Source: Burkholderia seminalis DSM 23518 (GTDB taxonomy: Bacteria > Pseudomonadota > Gammaproteobacteria > Burkholderiales > Burkholderiaceae). Taken from it: a stretch of DNA of 64,000 nucleotides. Positions 27,536-36,800 of the stretch are shown here, piece after piece. The position numbers and the translations under genes are program-made. Where the stretch lies: assembly GCF_902832885.1 (NCBI RefSeq), contig NZ_CADFDK010000005.1, positions 434,001 to 498,000 of the forward strand, given 5' to 3'. The notes beneath the pieces are model-generated. The model was given only the letters and a program-made list of their open reading frames with translations, was not told the origin of the DNA and made no database searches. The number at the start of each line of letters is the position of its first letter. The stretch's first letter is position 1.

Positions 27536-28885
27536 ATGCTTCTTGCGACGCGCTGCCCTCATTGCGAAACCGTCTTCCGGCTGCAGCAGGAACAGCTCTC
27601 GCTGCATGACGGGCTCGTGCGCTGCGGCCATTGCCACGAAGTCTTCAACGCGTCCGAATCGCTCGTTCCCGCGCACGCGCCGCAGCCCGAACCGGCCCTG
27701 ACCGACGCGGCTGCGGCGCCGGACCACGGCGACGCGCATCATCAGGCCCCGCCCGCACGGCTGTTCACCGCCGACGCGCCGGCCGCGTCGCCGTCCCACA
27801 CCGATTACAAGCCGGAAGGCTGGGACATGTGGGCGCCGTGGCTCGACGCCGGCGTCGATCCGTCGCTGCAGCACAGCGTCGAGACCGTCCGCGTCGAGCC
27901 GCTGGTGCCGCTCGCGCTCCCGGCCGCGGAAGCCGGCGTCGTTCATCTGTCGGGCACGCCCGTGCCGTTCCCGTCCCCGACCGAACTCGACGCCGCTTCG
28001 ACTGGCGTCGAGCAACCGGCCGAACCGCATTCGCAGCCGACGGAACACGACACCGCTGCCTCGCCCGCGCCGATCGAGCGCGACCCGCGCGAGCCGCGCT
28101 TCGTCGCCCACCTCCCGTCGGAGCCGCAAGCCACGCCCGATGCCGCCGAACCCGCCGGCCACGCGCACTTCGCCGTGCCGGACGACGAACGCGCACCGCG
28201 CGAGCCGCGTTTTGCGTTCACGCCGGCGCCGGCCGTCACCGAACCCGAACCCGCAACCGGATCCGGATCCGACGCGTTCCCCCGTCATGATCAGGCCGCG
28301 CCCGCGGCGGCAGCCGAGCCGGCGGCACCGTTCCCGGCCGCACTGTCCGACGACGACCGTCCGCACTTCGCCGTCACGCGCGAGACGCGCGCGCCGCAGC
28401 CGCGCGGGATGCTCGGCGGTTTCTTCGGCGGCCTCGTCGCGGCGGTGCTGGCCGTGCTGCTCGTCACGCAGCTCGCGTGGTGGCAACGTGAAACGCTGAT
28501 GATCGACTGGCCCGTCACGCAGGGCTGGTTCCGGCAGGCTTGCGCGCCGCTCGGCTGCACGGTCGCGCCCCCGCGCGCGATCGACGGCCTGCGGCTCGAC
28601 GCGACCGACCTGCGCCAGCTCGACGGGCCGCGCGAACTCGAATTGAAGGTACCGCTGACGAACCGCTACCGCGTCGCGCTCGCGTACCCGTCGCTCGAAC
28701 TCACGCTGCTCGACGACGCCAATCGCGTCACCGTGCGCCGCGTGCTCGCACCGCGCGACTACGTGCGTCCGGGCACGCCGATCGACGCCGGGCTGCCGCC
28801 CGGCACCACGCAGACGATGGTCGTCCGCCTCGAAACGAACGGCACGCCCGCCTCGAATTTCCGCGTCCAGATCTTCTATCCGTGA
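27536..28885 (+). CDS. Zinc-ribbon and DUF3426 membrane protein
   Basis: A 449-residue protein in three parts: an N-terminal MJ0042-type zinc ribbon (CPHC at 7-10 and CGHC at 30-33), a long Pro/Ala/Glu-rich probably disordered region (about 45-285), one transmembrane helix ([20 protein letters not shown], near residue 292-312), and a C-terminal DUF3426 domain ([32 protein letters not shown]). The zinc ribbon is therefore cytoplasmic and DUF3426 periplasmic. Function is unknown; the architecture is widespread in beta- and gammaproteobacteria, commonly next to prmA as here. Confidence 0.82.
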   Translation: MLLATRCPHCETVFRLQQEQLSLHDGLVRCGHCHEVFNASESLVPAHAPQPEPALTDAAAAPDHGDAHHQAPPARLFTADAPAASPSHTDYKPEGWDMWAPWLDAGVDPSLQHSVETVRVEPLVPLALPAAEAGVVHLSGTPVPFPSPTELDAASTGVEQPAEPHSQPTEHDTAASPAPIERDPREPRFVAHLPSEPQATPDAAEPAGHAHFAVPDDERAPREPRFAFTPAPAVTEPEPATGSGSDAFPRHDQAAPAAAAEPAAPFPAALSDDDRPHFAVTRETRAPQPRGMLGGFFGGLVAAVLAVLLVTQLAWWQRETLMIDWPVTQGWFRQACAPLGCTVAPPRAIDGLRLDATDLRQLDGPRELELKVPLTNRYRVALAYPSLELTLLDDANRVTVRRVLAPRDYVRPGTPIDAGLPPGTTQTMVVRLETNGTPASNFRVQIFYP

Positions 28886-28959
28886 CGCACCGCGGCGCGC
28901 GCATGCGCGCCCGTCTCAACCCGCGCGCCTCAAGCGGCGCGCTATTTCGGAGCACGAAC

Positions 28960-29463
28960 ATGAGCAAAGTTACGCTGGGTGGCAACCCGATCGATCTCGC
29001 CGGCACGTTCCCGGCCGTCGGCGCCCAAGCCGCCGATTTCAAGCTGGTCGGCAAGGACCTCGCCGACCTGTCGCTCGCCAGCTTCGCCGGCAAGCGCAAA
29101 GTGCTGAACATCGTGCCGAGCCTCGACACGCCGACCTGCGCGACGTCGACCCGCAAGTTCAACGAAGCCGCGTCGTCGCTCGACAACACGGTCGTGGTCG
29201 TCGTGTCCGCCGACCTGCCGTTCGCCGCCACGCGCTTCTGCACGACCGAGGGTCTCGCCAACGTCGTGACGGCCTCGACGTTCCGCACCGGCCGCGCGTT
29301 CGCGAACGCGTACGGCGTCGACGTGACGAGCGGCCCGCTGAACGGCCTGACCGCCCGTGCCGTCGTCGTGCTCGACGCGCAGGACAAGGTGATCCACGCG
29401 GAACTCGTCGGCGAAATCAAGGACGAGCCGAACTACGATGCAGCGCTCGCCGCACTGAAGTAA
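28960..29463 (+). CDS. tpx: Thiol peroxidase (atypical 2-Cys peroxiredoxin)
   Basis: Reduces hydrogen peroxide and alkyl hydroperoxides using thioredoxin. The 167-residue protein contains [19 protein letters not shown] with the peroxidatic Cys60 and [12 protein letters not shown] with the resolving Cys94, the 34-residue spacing diagnostic of Tpx. The C-terminal [19 protein letters not shown] is also typical. It stands alone, with 75- and 85-base gaps on the two sides. Confidence 0.95.
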   Translation: MSKVTLGGNPIDLAGTFPAVGAQAADFKLVGKDLADLSLASFAGKRKVLNIVPSLDTPTCATSTRKFNEAASSLDNTVVVVVSADLPFAATRFCTTEGLANVVTASTFRTGRAFANAYGVDVTSGPLNGLTARAVVVLDAQDKVIHAELVGEIKDEPNYDAALAALK

Positions 29464-29548
29464 GCTTTCTACCGCTTTCCCCTGCCGCGCCGCGCCCTTC
29501 GCGCGGCGTTGTCGCGCAGGGTCCCTCATTTCTACAGGAACGCACACC

Positions 29549-30487
29549 TTGGCTACGCTGATTTGCGGCTCGATCGCCTACGACTCCATCATGACCTTCG
29601 AAGGGCGGTTCCGCGAGCACATCCTGCCCGACCAGGTGCACCTCATCAACCTGAGCTTCCTCGTGCCGACGATGCGCCGCGAATTCGGCGGCTGCGCGGG
29701 CAACATCGCGTATGCGCTGCACCTGCTGGGCGGCGATGCGCGCATGATGGGGACGATGGGCGCGCTCGACGCGCAGCCGTATCTCGACCGGCTCGACCAG
29801 CTCGGCCTGCGCCGCGACCACGTTCGCGTGCTGCCCGATACGTATACGGCGCAGGCGATGATCACGACCGATCTCGACAACAACCAGATCGCCGCGTTCC
29901 ACCCGGGCGCGATGATGCAGTCGCACCTGAACCATGCGGGCGACGCGCCGGACATCCAGCTCGCGATCGTCGGCCCGGACGGCTTCGACGGGATGGTGCA
30001 GCACGTGGAAGAACTGGCCAAGGCCGGTGTGCCGTTCGTGTTCGACCCGGGCCAGGGTCTGCCGCTGTTCGACGGTGCGACGCTGCGCCGCAGCATTGAA
30101 CTTGCGACCTATGTGGCGGTCAACGACTACGAGGCCAAGCTGGTGAGCGACAAGACGGGATGGTCCGAAGATGAAATCGCCAGCCGGGTCGATGCCCTCG
30201 TCATTACGCGTGGCGAGCACGGCGCGACCATCCGCCACAAGCAGGGCACGGAGCAGATTCCTGTCGTACCGGCCGAGCGCATCGCCGATCCGACCGGCTG
30301 CGGCGACGCCTTCCGGGGCGGCCTGCTGTACGGCATCGAGCATGGCCTCGACTGGGCGACCACGGGGCGCCTCGCCAGCCTGATGGGCTCGCTCAAGATC
30401 GCCCACCAGGGGCCCCAGAGTTACGTACTGACGCGCGCGGAAATCGACGCACGCTTCGAGACTGCATTCGGTTACAGTCTCAAATGA
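29549..30487 (+). CDS. PfkB-family nucleoside kinase (adenosine/inosine/guanosine type)
   Basis: Phosphorylates nucleosides to 5'-monophosphates, inferred from close resemblance to the broad-specificity nucleoside kinase characterised from Burkholderia thailandensis (recalled, not searched). The 312-residue protein has the ribokinase-fold N-terminal motif EFGGCAGNIAYALHLLGGDA near residue 45 and the PfkB signature DPTGCGDAFRGGLLYG near residue 250, where the catalytic Asp is GCGD. The second small residue of the anion-hole motif is Cys instead of the usual Ala. The start is a TTG at 29549, supported by AGGAA 8 bases upstream and by homology; no suitable ATG exists. It is followed by the SlyB-like gene after 19 bases. 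Confidence 0.82.
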   Translation: MATLICGSIAYDSIMTFEGRFREHILPDQVHLINLSFLVPTMRREFGGCAGNIAYALHLLGGDARMMGTMGALDAQPYLDRLDQLGLRRDHVRVLPDTYTAQAMITTDLDNNQIAAFHPGAMMQSHLNHAGDAPDIQLAIVGPDGFDGMVQHVEELAKAGVPFVFDPGQGLPLFDGATLRRSIELATYVAVNDYEAKLVSDKTGWSEDEIASRVDALVITRGEHGATIRHKQGTEQIPVVPAERIADPTGCGDAFRGGLLYGIEHGLDWATTGRLASLMGSLKIAHQGPQSYVLTRAEIDARFETAFGYSLK

Positions 30488-30506
30488 ATATTGTGGGAGA
30501 GCAAAG

Positions 30507-30980
30507 ATGTTGACGAACAAAACCCTCACGCTCGCGGCCATGCTGACGGCCACGCTGACGCTCGCCGGCTGCTTCACGGCACCCGGTTCCGCCGATGTCT
30601 ATAGCGTCGGCCAGGCGCAGCGCGAACAGACGGTCCGCATGGGCACGGTCGAAAGCGTCCGCGCGGTACGCATCCAGTCCGACGGCGGCGGCAGCGCGAT
30701 CGGCACGCTCGGCGGCGGCGCACTCGGCGCGGTCGCAGGCAGCGCGATCGGCGGCGGCAAGGGCTCGATCCTGACGGCGATCGCGGGCGGCCTCGTCGGC
30801 GCGGTCGCGGGTAACGCCGTGGGCGAAAACCTCAGCACGGCGAACGGTGTCGAAATCACCGTGCGCCTCGACAACGGCGATCTGCGCTCGATCACGCAGG
30901 CGGCCAGCGGCGAAGCGTTCCGTGCAGGCGAGCGCGTACGACTGCTGTCGAGCGGCGGCGTCACGCGCGTCACGCACTAA
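30507..30980 (+). CDS. SlyB-like glycine-zipper outer membrane lipoprotein
   Basis: A 157-residue lipoprotein: signal with lipobox LAGC (Cys22), then a Gly-zipper double hairpin (GTLGGGALGAVAGSAIGGG and AIAGGLVGAVAGNAVGE, residues about 70-115), then a small beta domain (EITVRLDNGDLRSITQ). This is the SlyB/Pcp/RcnB-like 17-kDa surface antigen family, linked to outer membrane integrity. The Shine-Dalgarno GGGAGAG is strong. It ends in an intrinsic terminator at 31016-31049. Confidence 0.86.
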   Translation: MLTNKTLTLAAMLTATLTLAGCFTAPGSADVYSVGQAQREQTVRMGTVESVRAVRIQSDGGGSAIGTLGGGALGAVAGSAIGGGKGSILTAIAGGLVGAVAGNAVGENLSTANGVEITVRLDNGDLRSITQAASGEAFRAGERVRLLSSGGVTRVTH

Positions 30981-31015
30981 CCGGTATCCTCAGCACGCGG
31001 CGCAAGCCGCGGTCG

Positions 31016-31049
31016 AACGCATGTGCGACGCTGCACATGCGTTTTTTTT
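31016..31049 (+). terminator. Intrinsic terminator of the SlyB-like gene
   Basis: An 11-bp stem (31016-31026 with 31033-31043), a 6-base loop and eight T residues at 31042-31049. Confidence 0.85.
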
Positions 31050-31098
31050 CGTCCGTACTCACCGCAGCCGACACCTCGGCGAGTACGGACGAAAAAAA
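31043..31098. repeat. 18-bp perfect inverted repeat between two terminators
   Basis: 31043-31060 (T-run plus CGTCCGTACTC) is the exact reverse complement of 31081-31098 (GAGTACGGACG plus A-run), with a 20-base loop. The T-rich arm overlaps the plus-strand terminator and the A-rich arm overlaps the minus-strand one, so this is a bidirectional terminator core between convergent genes. Confidence 0.8.
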
Positions 31099-31125
31099 TC
31101 CCGCCACCTGAGCCAGATGGCGGGA
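31092..31125 (-). terminator. Intrinsic terminator of the histone-like gene
   Basis: On the minus strand an 8-bp stem (31125-31118 with 31106-31099) is followed directly by seven T residues (31098-31092). Confidence 0.8.
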
Positions 31126-31193
31126 CTGATTGAGTAGCGCTACTCAACCCGCGGACACCACGTGAGTGTCCGGGTGGTGCTGGTCAGCCGCGA

Positions 31194-31844
31194 TTACGGA
31201 CGGCTGCCGGTCGGGAACGGCCACGCCGCTGCCGGGTTGAGCGCGGTCTTCACGCCCGATGCCGGCGCAACCGATGCGGTCGACGCGGTCGTTGCCGGCG
31301 CAGCCTTCTTCACGACGGCCTTCTTCGGTGCAGCAGCCTTCTTCGCCGGCGCAGCAGCCGCCTTCGCAGGGGCAGCCTTCTTGGCAGGCGCAGCCTTCTT
31401 CGCGGCAGCCTTCTTCGCAGGCGCAGCCTTCTTCGCGGCAGCCTTCTTCGCCGGTGCCGCCTTCTTCGCAGCAGCCTTCTTAGCCGGTGCTGCCTTCTTC
31501 GCAGCAACCTTCTTCACGGCGACCTTCTTCGCTGCAACTTTCTTCGCAGCAGCCTTCTTCGCCGGTGCCGCCTTCTTCGCAGCAACCTTCTTCACGGCGA
31601 CTTTCTTCGCTGCGACCTTCTTGGCTGCAACCTTCTTCGTTGCGACCTTCTTGGCTGCGACCTTCTTCGCTGCGGCCTTCTTCGCCGGTGCTGCCTTCTT
31701 CGCAGCAACCTTCTTCACGGCGACTTTCTTCGCTGCGACCTTCTTCACTGCAGCGGCCTTCTTCGCCGGAGCAGCAGCCTTCTTCGCAACGGTCTTCTTG
31801 GCAGCAACCTTCTTAGCAGCCGGTTTCTTCTTGGCAGTAGCCAT
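31194..31844 (-). CDS. Histone H1-like Lys/Ala-rich DNA-binding protein
   Basis: A 216-residue extremely basic protein. From residue 1 to about 170 it is almost only Lys, Ala, Val, Pro and Thr in repeats of the type KKVAAKK and PAKKAAAKKAA, resembling the C-terminal tail of eukaryotic histone H1, AlgP of Pseudomonas and Bordetella BpH1. The end (from about 175) is different: KKAVVKKAAPATTAST, then VKTALNPAAAWPFPTGSRP, a non-repetitive C-terminal tag. No globular domain. Nonspecific DNA binding and nucleoid shaping are inferred from composition. A strong Shine-Dalgarno (GAAGGAGAA) precedes the ATG. The long antisense frame, Phe/Ala-rich, is a shadow. Repeat copy number probably varies between strains. 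Confidence 0.87.
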   Translation of the reverse strand: MATAKKKPAAKKVAAKKTVAKKAAAPAKKAAAVKKVAAKKVAVKKVAAKKAAPAKKAAAKKVAAKKVATKKVAAKKVAAKKVAVKKVAAKKAAPAKKAAAKKVAAKKVAVKKVAAKKAAPAKKAAAKKAAPAKKAAAKKAAPAKKAAAKKAAPAKKAAPAKAAAAPAKKAAAPKKAVVKKAAPATTASTASVAPASGVKTALNPAAAWPFPTGSRP

Positions 31845-32282
31845 GTTGTTCTCCTTCAGGTTCAGATGAGAGTCAGTTCAAACTACACCCTTCGTCAAAA
31901 CCCGCTTCCCGCGGACGCTGTTCAAGACGTGCGCTTCGAAGCGGGCTATTCATCGGCGTACGCAGGTACCGCGCGCTTACGCTAATGAATACGGTATGGC
32001 GCGCGTGACCACTCGGCCTCGCGCGCCAAATCAAGTCGGTAGCCGGCGCACCGCGCGCCGCTACCCCTAATCGCTTGATCAAGCGGACCGCCACACGGCC
32101 GTCCGCTTTATCCGGAGGGAAGTTTGCCCATCCCACTGAAGGGTTCGCAAAGTGCCTGTCGTATCGTTGGGCCGTTAAGGCACCGGGCATGCTTTGCATC
32201 AGGCGTTCTTGCTCCTAAACCTTGGGCCGGGGCCGAGAGGCCGCCGGCTGCTCACATCATGTGACGGGTTCGCTGCTGCGGG
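31845..32282. other. Intergenic region between nrdB and the histone-like gene
   Basis: 438 bases on which both flanking genes point in the minus direction. It includes the histone-like gene's leader, a 14-bp perfect palindrome CGCTTGATCAAGCG at 32072-32085 and, adjoining it, a 7-bp stem (32082-32088 with 32099-32105). No consensus promoter or protein-coding gene was convincing. Confidence 0.5.
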
Positions 32283-33494
32283 TTATTCCCAGGACAGCGC
32301 GCCCCCCGTCTGATACTCGATCACACGCGTCTCGAAGAAGTTGCGTTCCTTCTTCAGGTCGATCATCTCGCTCATCCACGGGAACGGGTTTTCCTCGTTC
32401 GGGTACAGCGGATCGAGGCCGATCTGCTGGCAACGGCGGTTGCTGATGAAACGCAGGTAGCTCTTGAACATCGACGCGTTCAAACCCAGCACGCCGCGCG
32501 GCATCGTGTCTTCGGCGTAGCGGTATTCGAGTTCGACAGCCTGCTTGAACAGCTCGCGGATCTCGGCGCGGAATTCCGCGGTCCAGAGATGCGGATTCTC
32601 GAGCTTGATCTGGTTGATCAGGTCGATGCCGAAGTTGCAGTGCATCGACTCGTCGCGCAGGATGTACTGATATTGCTCTGCAGCACCCGTCATCTTGTTC
32701 TGGCGGCCGAGTGCGAGGATCTGCGTGAACCCGACATAGAAGAACAGGCCTTCCATGATGCAGGCGAACACGATCAGCGACTTCAGCAGCTTCTGATCCG
32801 CTTCGAGCGTGCCGGTCTTGAAGGCCGGGTCCGTCAGCGTGTGGATGAACGGGATCAGGAATTCGTCCTTCGCGCGGATCGACGTGACCTCGTGGTACGC
32901 GTTGAAGATCTCGCCTTCGTCGAGACCGAGCGATTCGACAATGTATTGGTACGCGTGCGTGTGGATCGCTTCCTCGAACGCCTGGCGCAGCAGGAACTGC
33001 CGGCACTCGGGCGCCGTGATGTGGCGGTACGTGCCGAGCACGATGTTGTTCGCCGCGAGCGAATCGGCCGTCACGAAGAAGCCGAGGTTGCGCTTCACGA
33101 TGCGGCGCTCGTCCTCGGTCAGACCGTTCGGGTCCTTCCACAGAGCGATGTCGCGGGACATGTTGATTTCCTGCGGCATCCAGTGGTTCGCGCAACCGGC
33201 CAGATACTTTTCCCACGCCCACTTGTACTTGAACGGCACCAGCTGATTCACGTCAGTCTGGCCGTTGATGATGCGCTTGTCGGCGACATTGACCCGCGCT
33301 TCCGTACCGCCGGCGGGAACAGCCGATGCTTGCGGCGGCACCGCAAGATCGCCTTCGAAAATGTCACGGACCTGATGGGCGGCAGGCGCAGCGGCCTGCA
33401 TTCCGACAGCCATCCCGGCGGAGGTGCGCAACGCGTTTTGCTGCGCTCCGCTCGCGGGGGTTACGGCAGTCTTCTCGTCATCCCAGTTGAGCAT
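32283..33494 (-). CDS. nrdB: Ribonucleoside-diphosphate reductase, beta subunit (class Ia)
   Basis: Radical-generating subunit of ribonucleotide reductase. The 403-residue protein has an N-terminal extension of about 75 residues before the conserved core ([21 protein letters not shown]). Diiron and radical residues can be placed by E. coli spacing: Asp144, then Glu175 and His178 in EEAIHTHAY, with the tyrosyl radical residue Tyr182; the tyrosine makes this class Ia and not the tyrosine-less Ic type. The C-terminus [16 protein letters not shown] is the tail that docks on NrdA. It is downstream of nrdA by 365 bases, an unusually long intra-operon gap. Confidence 0.96.
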   Translation of the reverse strand: MLNWDDEKTAVTPASGAQQNALRTSAGMAVGMQAAAPAAHQVRDIFEGDLAVPPQASAVPAGGTEARVNVADKRIINGQTDVNQLVPFKYKWAWEKYLAGCANHWMPQEINMSRDIALWKDPNGLTEDERRIVKRNLGFFVTADSLAANNIVLGTYRHITAPECRQFLLRQAFEEAIHTHAYQYIVESLGLDEGEIFNAYHEVTSIRAKDEFLIPFIHTLTDPAFKTGTLEADQKLLKSLIVFACIMEGLFFYVGFTQILALGRQNKMTGAAEQYQYILRDESMHCNFGIDLINQIKLENPHLWTAEFRAEIRELFKQAVELEYRYAEDTMPRGVLGLNASMFKSYLRFISNRRCQQIGLDPLYPNEENPFPWMSEMIDLKKERNFFETRVIEYQTGGALSWE

Positions 33495-33859
33495 AAATTC
33501 TCACCATCAATTTAGAACGGTTTGTACCATCTTTTCCTGAGCGATAAAAGGGTTCGCTCACGAAAAATCCTTTTTTCGATTCGCGTTGCGACCTCGATAC
33601 AACACTTTGAGCAACGCATCGTCGTTCATGCAGCGCGCGAAGTGAGTTGCGCATGTATCGCGAGGTGCGCCCGACGCATCGAACGCCGATCGAAACGCGA
33701 CGCCGTCGGGGATGTTTCGATCGCTTGTCACTGCCTGCAACGCAGGTGGCGCGTTACAGATTCCTTATCATTTTTTTAGTTGAGAGCGGCGCACACTTCA
33801 ACCTCGATCGGTCGTCGTGTGCGCCGCCTTTGCCTGCTTCTCAGGTCAGGCGCACTGCG
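33495..33859. other. Long nrdA-nrdB intergenic region
   Basis: 365 bases between the nrdA stop and nrdB start, lower in GC than the genes. It contains an 11-bp hairpin (33786-33827) just after nrdA and a 6-bp hairpin (33538-33560) 45-65 bases before nrdB. No NrdR-like box and no gene are apparent; the Shine-Dalgarno of nrdB is GGTGAGAA. Confidence 0.55.
33786..33827 (-). repeat. 11-bp inverted repeat downstream of nrdA
   Basis: GCGGCGCACAC at 33786-33796 is the reverse complement of 33817-33827, with a 20-base loop, 33 bases past the nrdA stop. On the transcript strand the hairpin is followed by A residues, not T, so it is more likely an RNA-stabilising or attenuating structure than a terminator. 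Confidence 0.5.
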
Positions 33860-36800
33860 TTACTGGCACGCTTCGCACTCGTCGAAGCCCGGATCGCCCG
33901 GACGCATCGTGCACACCGGACCGTCCGCCTCGACCGGCGCGAGTGCCGGCGCTGCATTGATCGCGCCCGACGACACATCGCCACCCGCCGCACCGAAGCC
34001 GCCTGCCGCGCCTTGCGCGCCGCCGCTGCCCGAACCGCCGTTGCCCGCGCCGCCCGTCGGCACGGCGTTCAGCGCGCCGTGTGCGACCGTCGACTTCTCG
34101 ACGTGCGTCGCCGCCATCGTGCGGAGGTAGTAGGTCGTCTTCAGGCCGCGCAGCCATGCGAGCTTGTAGACCTCGTCGAGCTTCTTGCCCGACGCGCCGC
34201 CCATGTAGATGTTCAGCGACTGCGCCTGGTCGATCCACTTCTGGCGACGCGATGCCGCTTCGACCAGCCACGTCGGGTCGACTTCGAACGCGGTCGCGTA
34301 GATCGCGCGCAGGTCGGCCGGGATGCGGTCGATGCGCGACAGCATGCCGTCGAAGTACTTCAGGTCGGCGACCATCACTTCGTCCCACAGGCCGCGTTCC
34401 TTCAGGTCGCGCACCAGGTACTCGTTCACCACCGTGAATTCGCCCGACAGGTTCGACTTCACGTACAGGTTCTGGAAGGTCGGCTCGATACAGGCCGACA
34501 CACCGATGATGTTCGAGATCGTCGCCGTCGGCGCGATCGCGACGCAGTTCGAGTTGCGCATGCCGTGCGCGGCGATCCGCGAACGCAGCGTCGTCCAGTC
34601 GAGCGACTCCGACGTGTCGACCTCGACATAGCCGCCGCGCGCTTCCGTCAGCAGCTTCAGCGTGTCCTGCGGAAGGATGCCGCGATCCCACAGCGAGCCG
34701 CGGTAGCTCGAGTAGCGGCCGCGCTCTTCGGCCAGCTCGGTCGACGCGTAGTACGCGTAGTAGCAGACCGCTTCCATCGACCGGTCCGCGAACTCGACCG
34801 CCGCTTCCGACGCGTACGGCGTGCGCAGCAGGTGCAGGCAGTCCTGGAAGCCCATGATGCCCATGCCGACCGGGCGGTGCTTCAGGTTCGAGTTACGCGC
34901 CTTCGGCACCGCGTAGTAGTTGATGTCGATCACGTTGTCGAGCATGCGCATCGCGACGCTGATCGTGCGCTTCAGCTTGTCGTGGTCGAGCGCGTAGCTG
35001 CCGTCGGCCTGCTTCACCAGGTGGGCGACGAGGTTCACCGAGCCGAGGTTGCACACCGCGATTTCGGTGTCGCTCGTGTTCAGCGTGATTTCCGTGCACA
35101 GGTTCGACGAGTGGACGACGCCGACGTGCTGCTGCGGCGAGCGGACGTTGCACGGATCCTTGAACGTGATCCACGGGTGACCCGTCTCGAACAGCATGCC
35201 GAGCATCTTGCGCCAGAGCTGCTGCGCCGGGATCTTCTTGAACAGCTTGATCTCGCCGCGCGCGACCTTCTCTTCGTAAGCCGTGTAAGCCTTCTCGAAG
35301 TCGGCACCGAACTTGTCGTGCAGGTCCGGGCAGGTCGACGGCGAGAACAGCGTCCAGTCGGCGCCTTCCATCACGCGCTTCATGAACAGGTCGGGAATCC
35401 AGTTCGCCGTGTTCATGTCGTGCGTACGGCGACGGTCGTCACCGGTGTTCTTGCGCAGCTCGAGGAACTCCTCGATGTCGAGGTGCCACGATTCGAGGTA
35501 CGCGCAGACCGCGCCCTTGCGCTTGCCGCCCTGGTTCACCGCGACGGCCGTGTCGTTCACGACCTTCAGGAACGGGACCACGCCTTGCGACTTGCCGTTC
35601 GTGCCCTTGATATGCGAGCCGAGTGCGCGCACACGCGTCCAGTCGTTGCCGAGGCCGCCGGCGAACTTCGACAGCAGCGCGTTTTCCTTCAGCGCTTCAT
35701 AGATGCCGTCGAGATCGTCCGCGACCGTCGTCAGGTAGCACGACGACAGTTGCGAGCGGTGCGTGCCCGAGTTGAACAGCGTCGGCGTCGAGCTCATGAA
35801 GTCGAAGCTCGACAGCACGTTGTAGAACTCGATCGCACGCGTTTCGCGGTCGATCTCGTTCAGCGACAAGCCCATCGCGACGCGCATGAAGAATGCCTGC
35901 GGCATTTCGATGCGGGTGCCTTCGACGTGCAGGAAGTAGCGGTCGTACAGCGTCTGCAGGCCCAGGTAGCCGAACTGCAGGTCGCGGTTCGCGTCGAGGG
36001 CTTCGCCGAGGCGCTTCAGGTCGAACTGCAGCAGCTTGTCGTCGAGCAGGCCGGCGTCGACGCCGCGCTTCAGGAACTGCGGGAAGTATTCCGCGTAGCG
36101 GGTCGACATCTCGGCCTGCACGACTTCCTCGCCGAGGATCTCGCGACGGATCGTGTGCAGCAGGATGCGGGCCGTGACCTGGCTGTAGGCCGGGTCCTTC
36201 TCGATCATCGTGCGCGCCGCGAGGATCGCCGAGTCGTAGACCTGGCTCATCGGCACGCCGTCGTACAGGTTCTTCACCGTCTCCGCGACGATCGGGTCAG
36301 GGTTAACCGCAGCACCGAGGCCGTCGCATGCCGACACGATCAGCGCGCGCAGCGCGTTCAGGTCGAGCGGGCGCGTGACGCCGTTGTCGACGACGTTGAT
36401 GCCGGTGCTCGACTCGCCGCCCGCTGCCGCTGCGTCCTCGCCCGCATGCTGGCGCTCGAGGTGACGCTTCTCGCGATACAGCACGTACGCACGCGCGACG
36501 TTGTGCTCGCCGCCGCGCATCAGCGCGAGTTCGACCTGGTCCTGGATGTCTTCGATATGGAACGTACCGCCGTTCGGGCGGCTGCGCACGAGTGCGCGCA
36601 CGACGTTGTGCGTCAGCTGTTCGACCTGCTCGCGCACGCGTGCCGAAGCCGCGCCCTGCCCGCCGTTGACGGCCAGGAAAGCCTTGGTCACCGCGATCGC
36701 GATCTTCGAGGGTTCGAACGACACCACGCTGCCGTTGCGGCGGATCACCTTGTAGTCGGCGAACGTGGCCTGCGGCGCGAGCGCCTTCGCGCCCTGTTCG

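Noticed and set aside
31370-31800. Spaced short repeats suggesting a CRISPR-like array
   Set aside because: The repeats are codon repeats inside the histone-like gene, in frame, with no uniform spacers and no cas genes nearby.
31162-31869. Phe/Ala-rich plus-strand frame over the histone-like gene
   Set aside because: It is the exact antisense of a repetitive Lys/Ala gene; the gene's ribosome binding site and terminator are on the minus strand.
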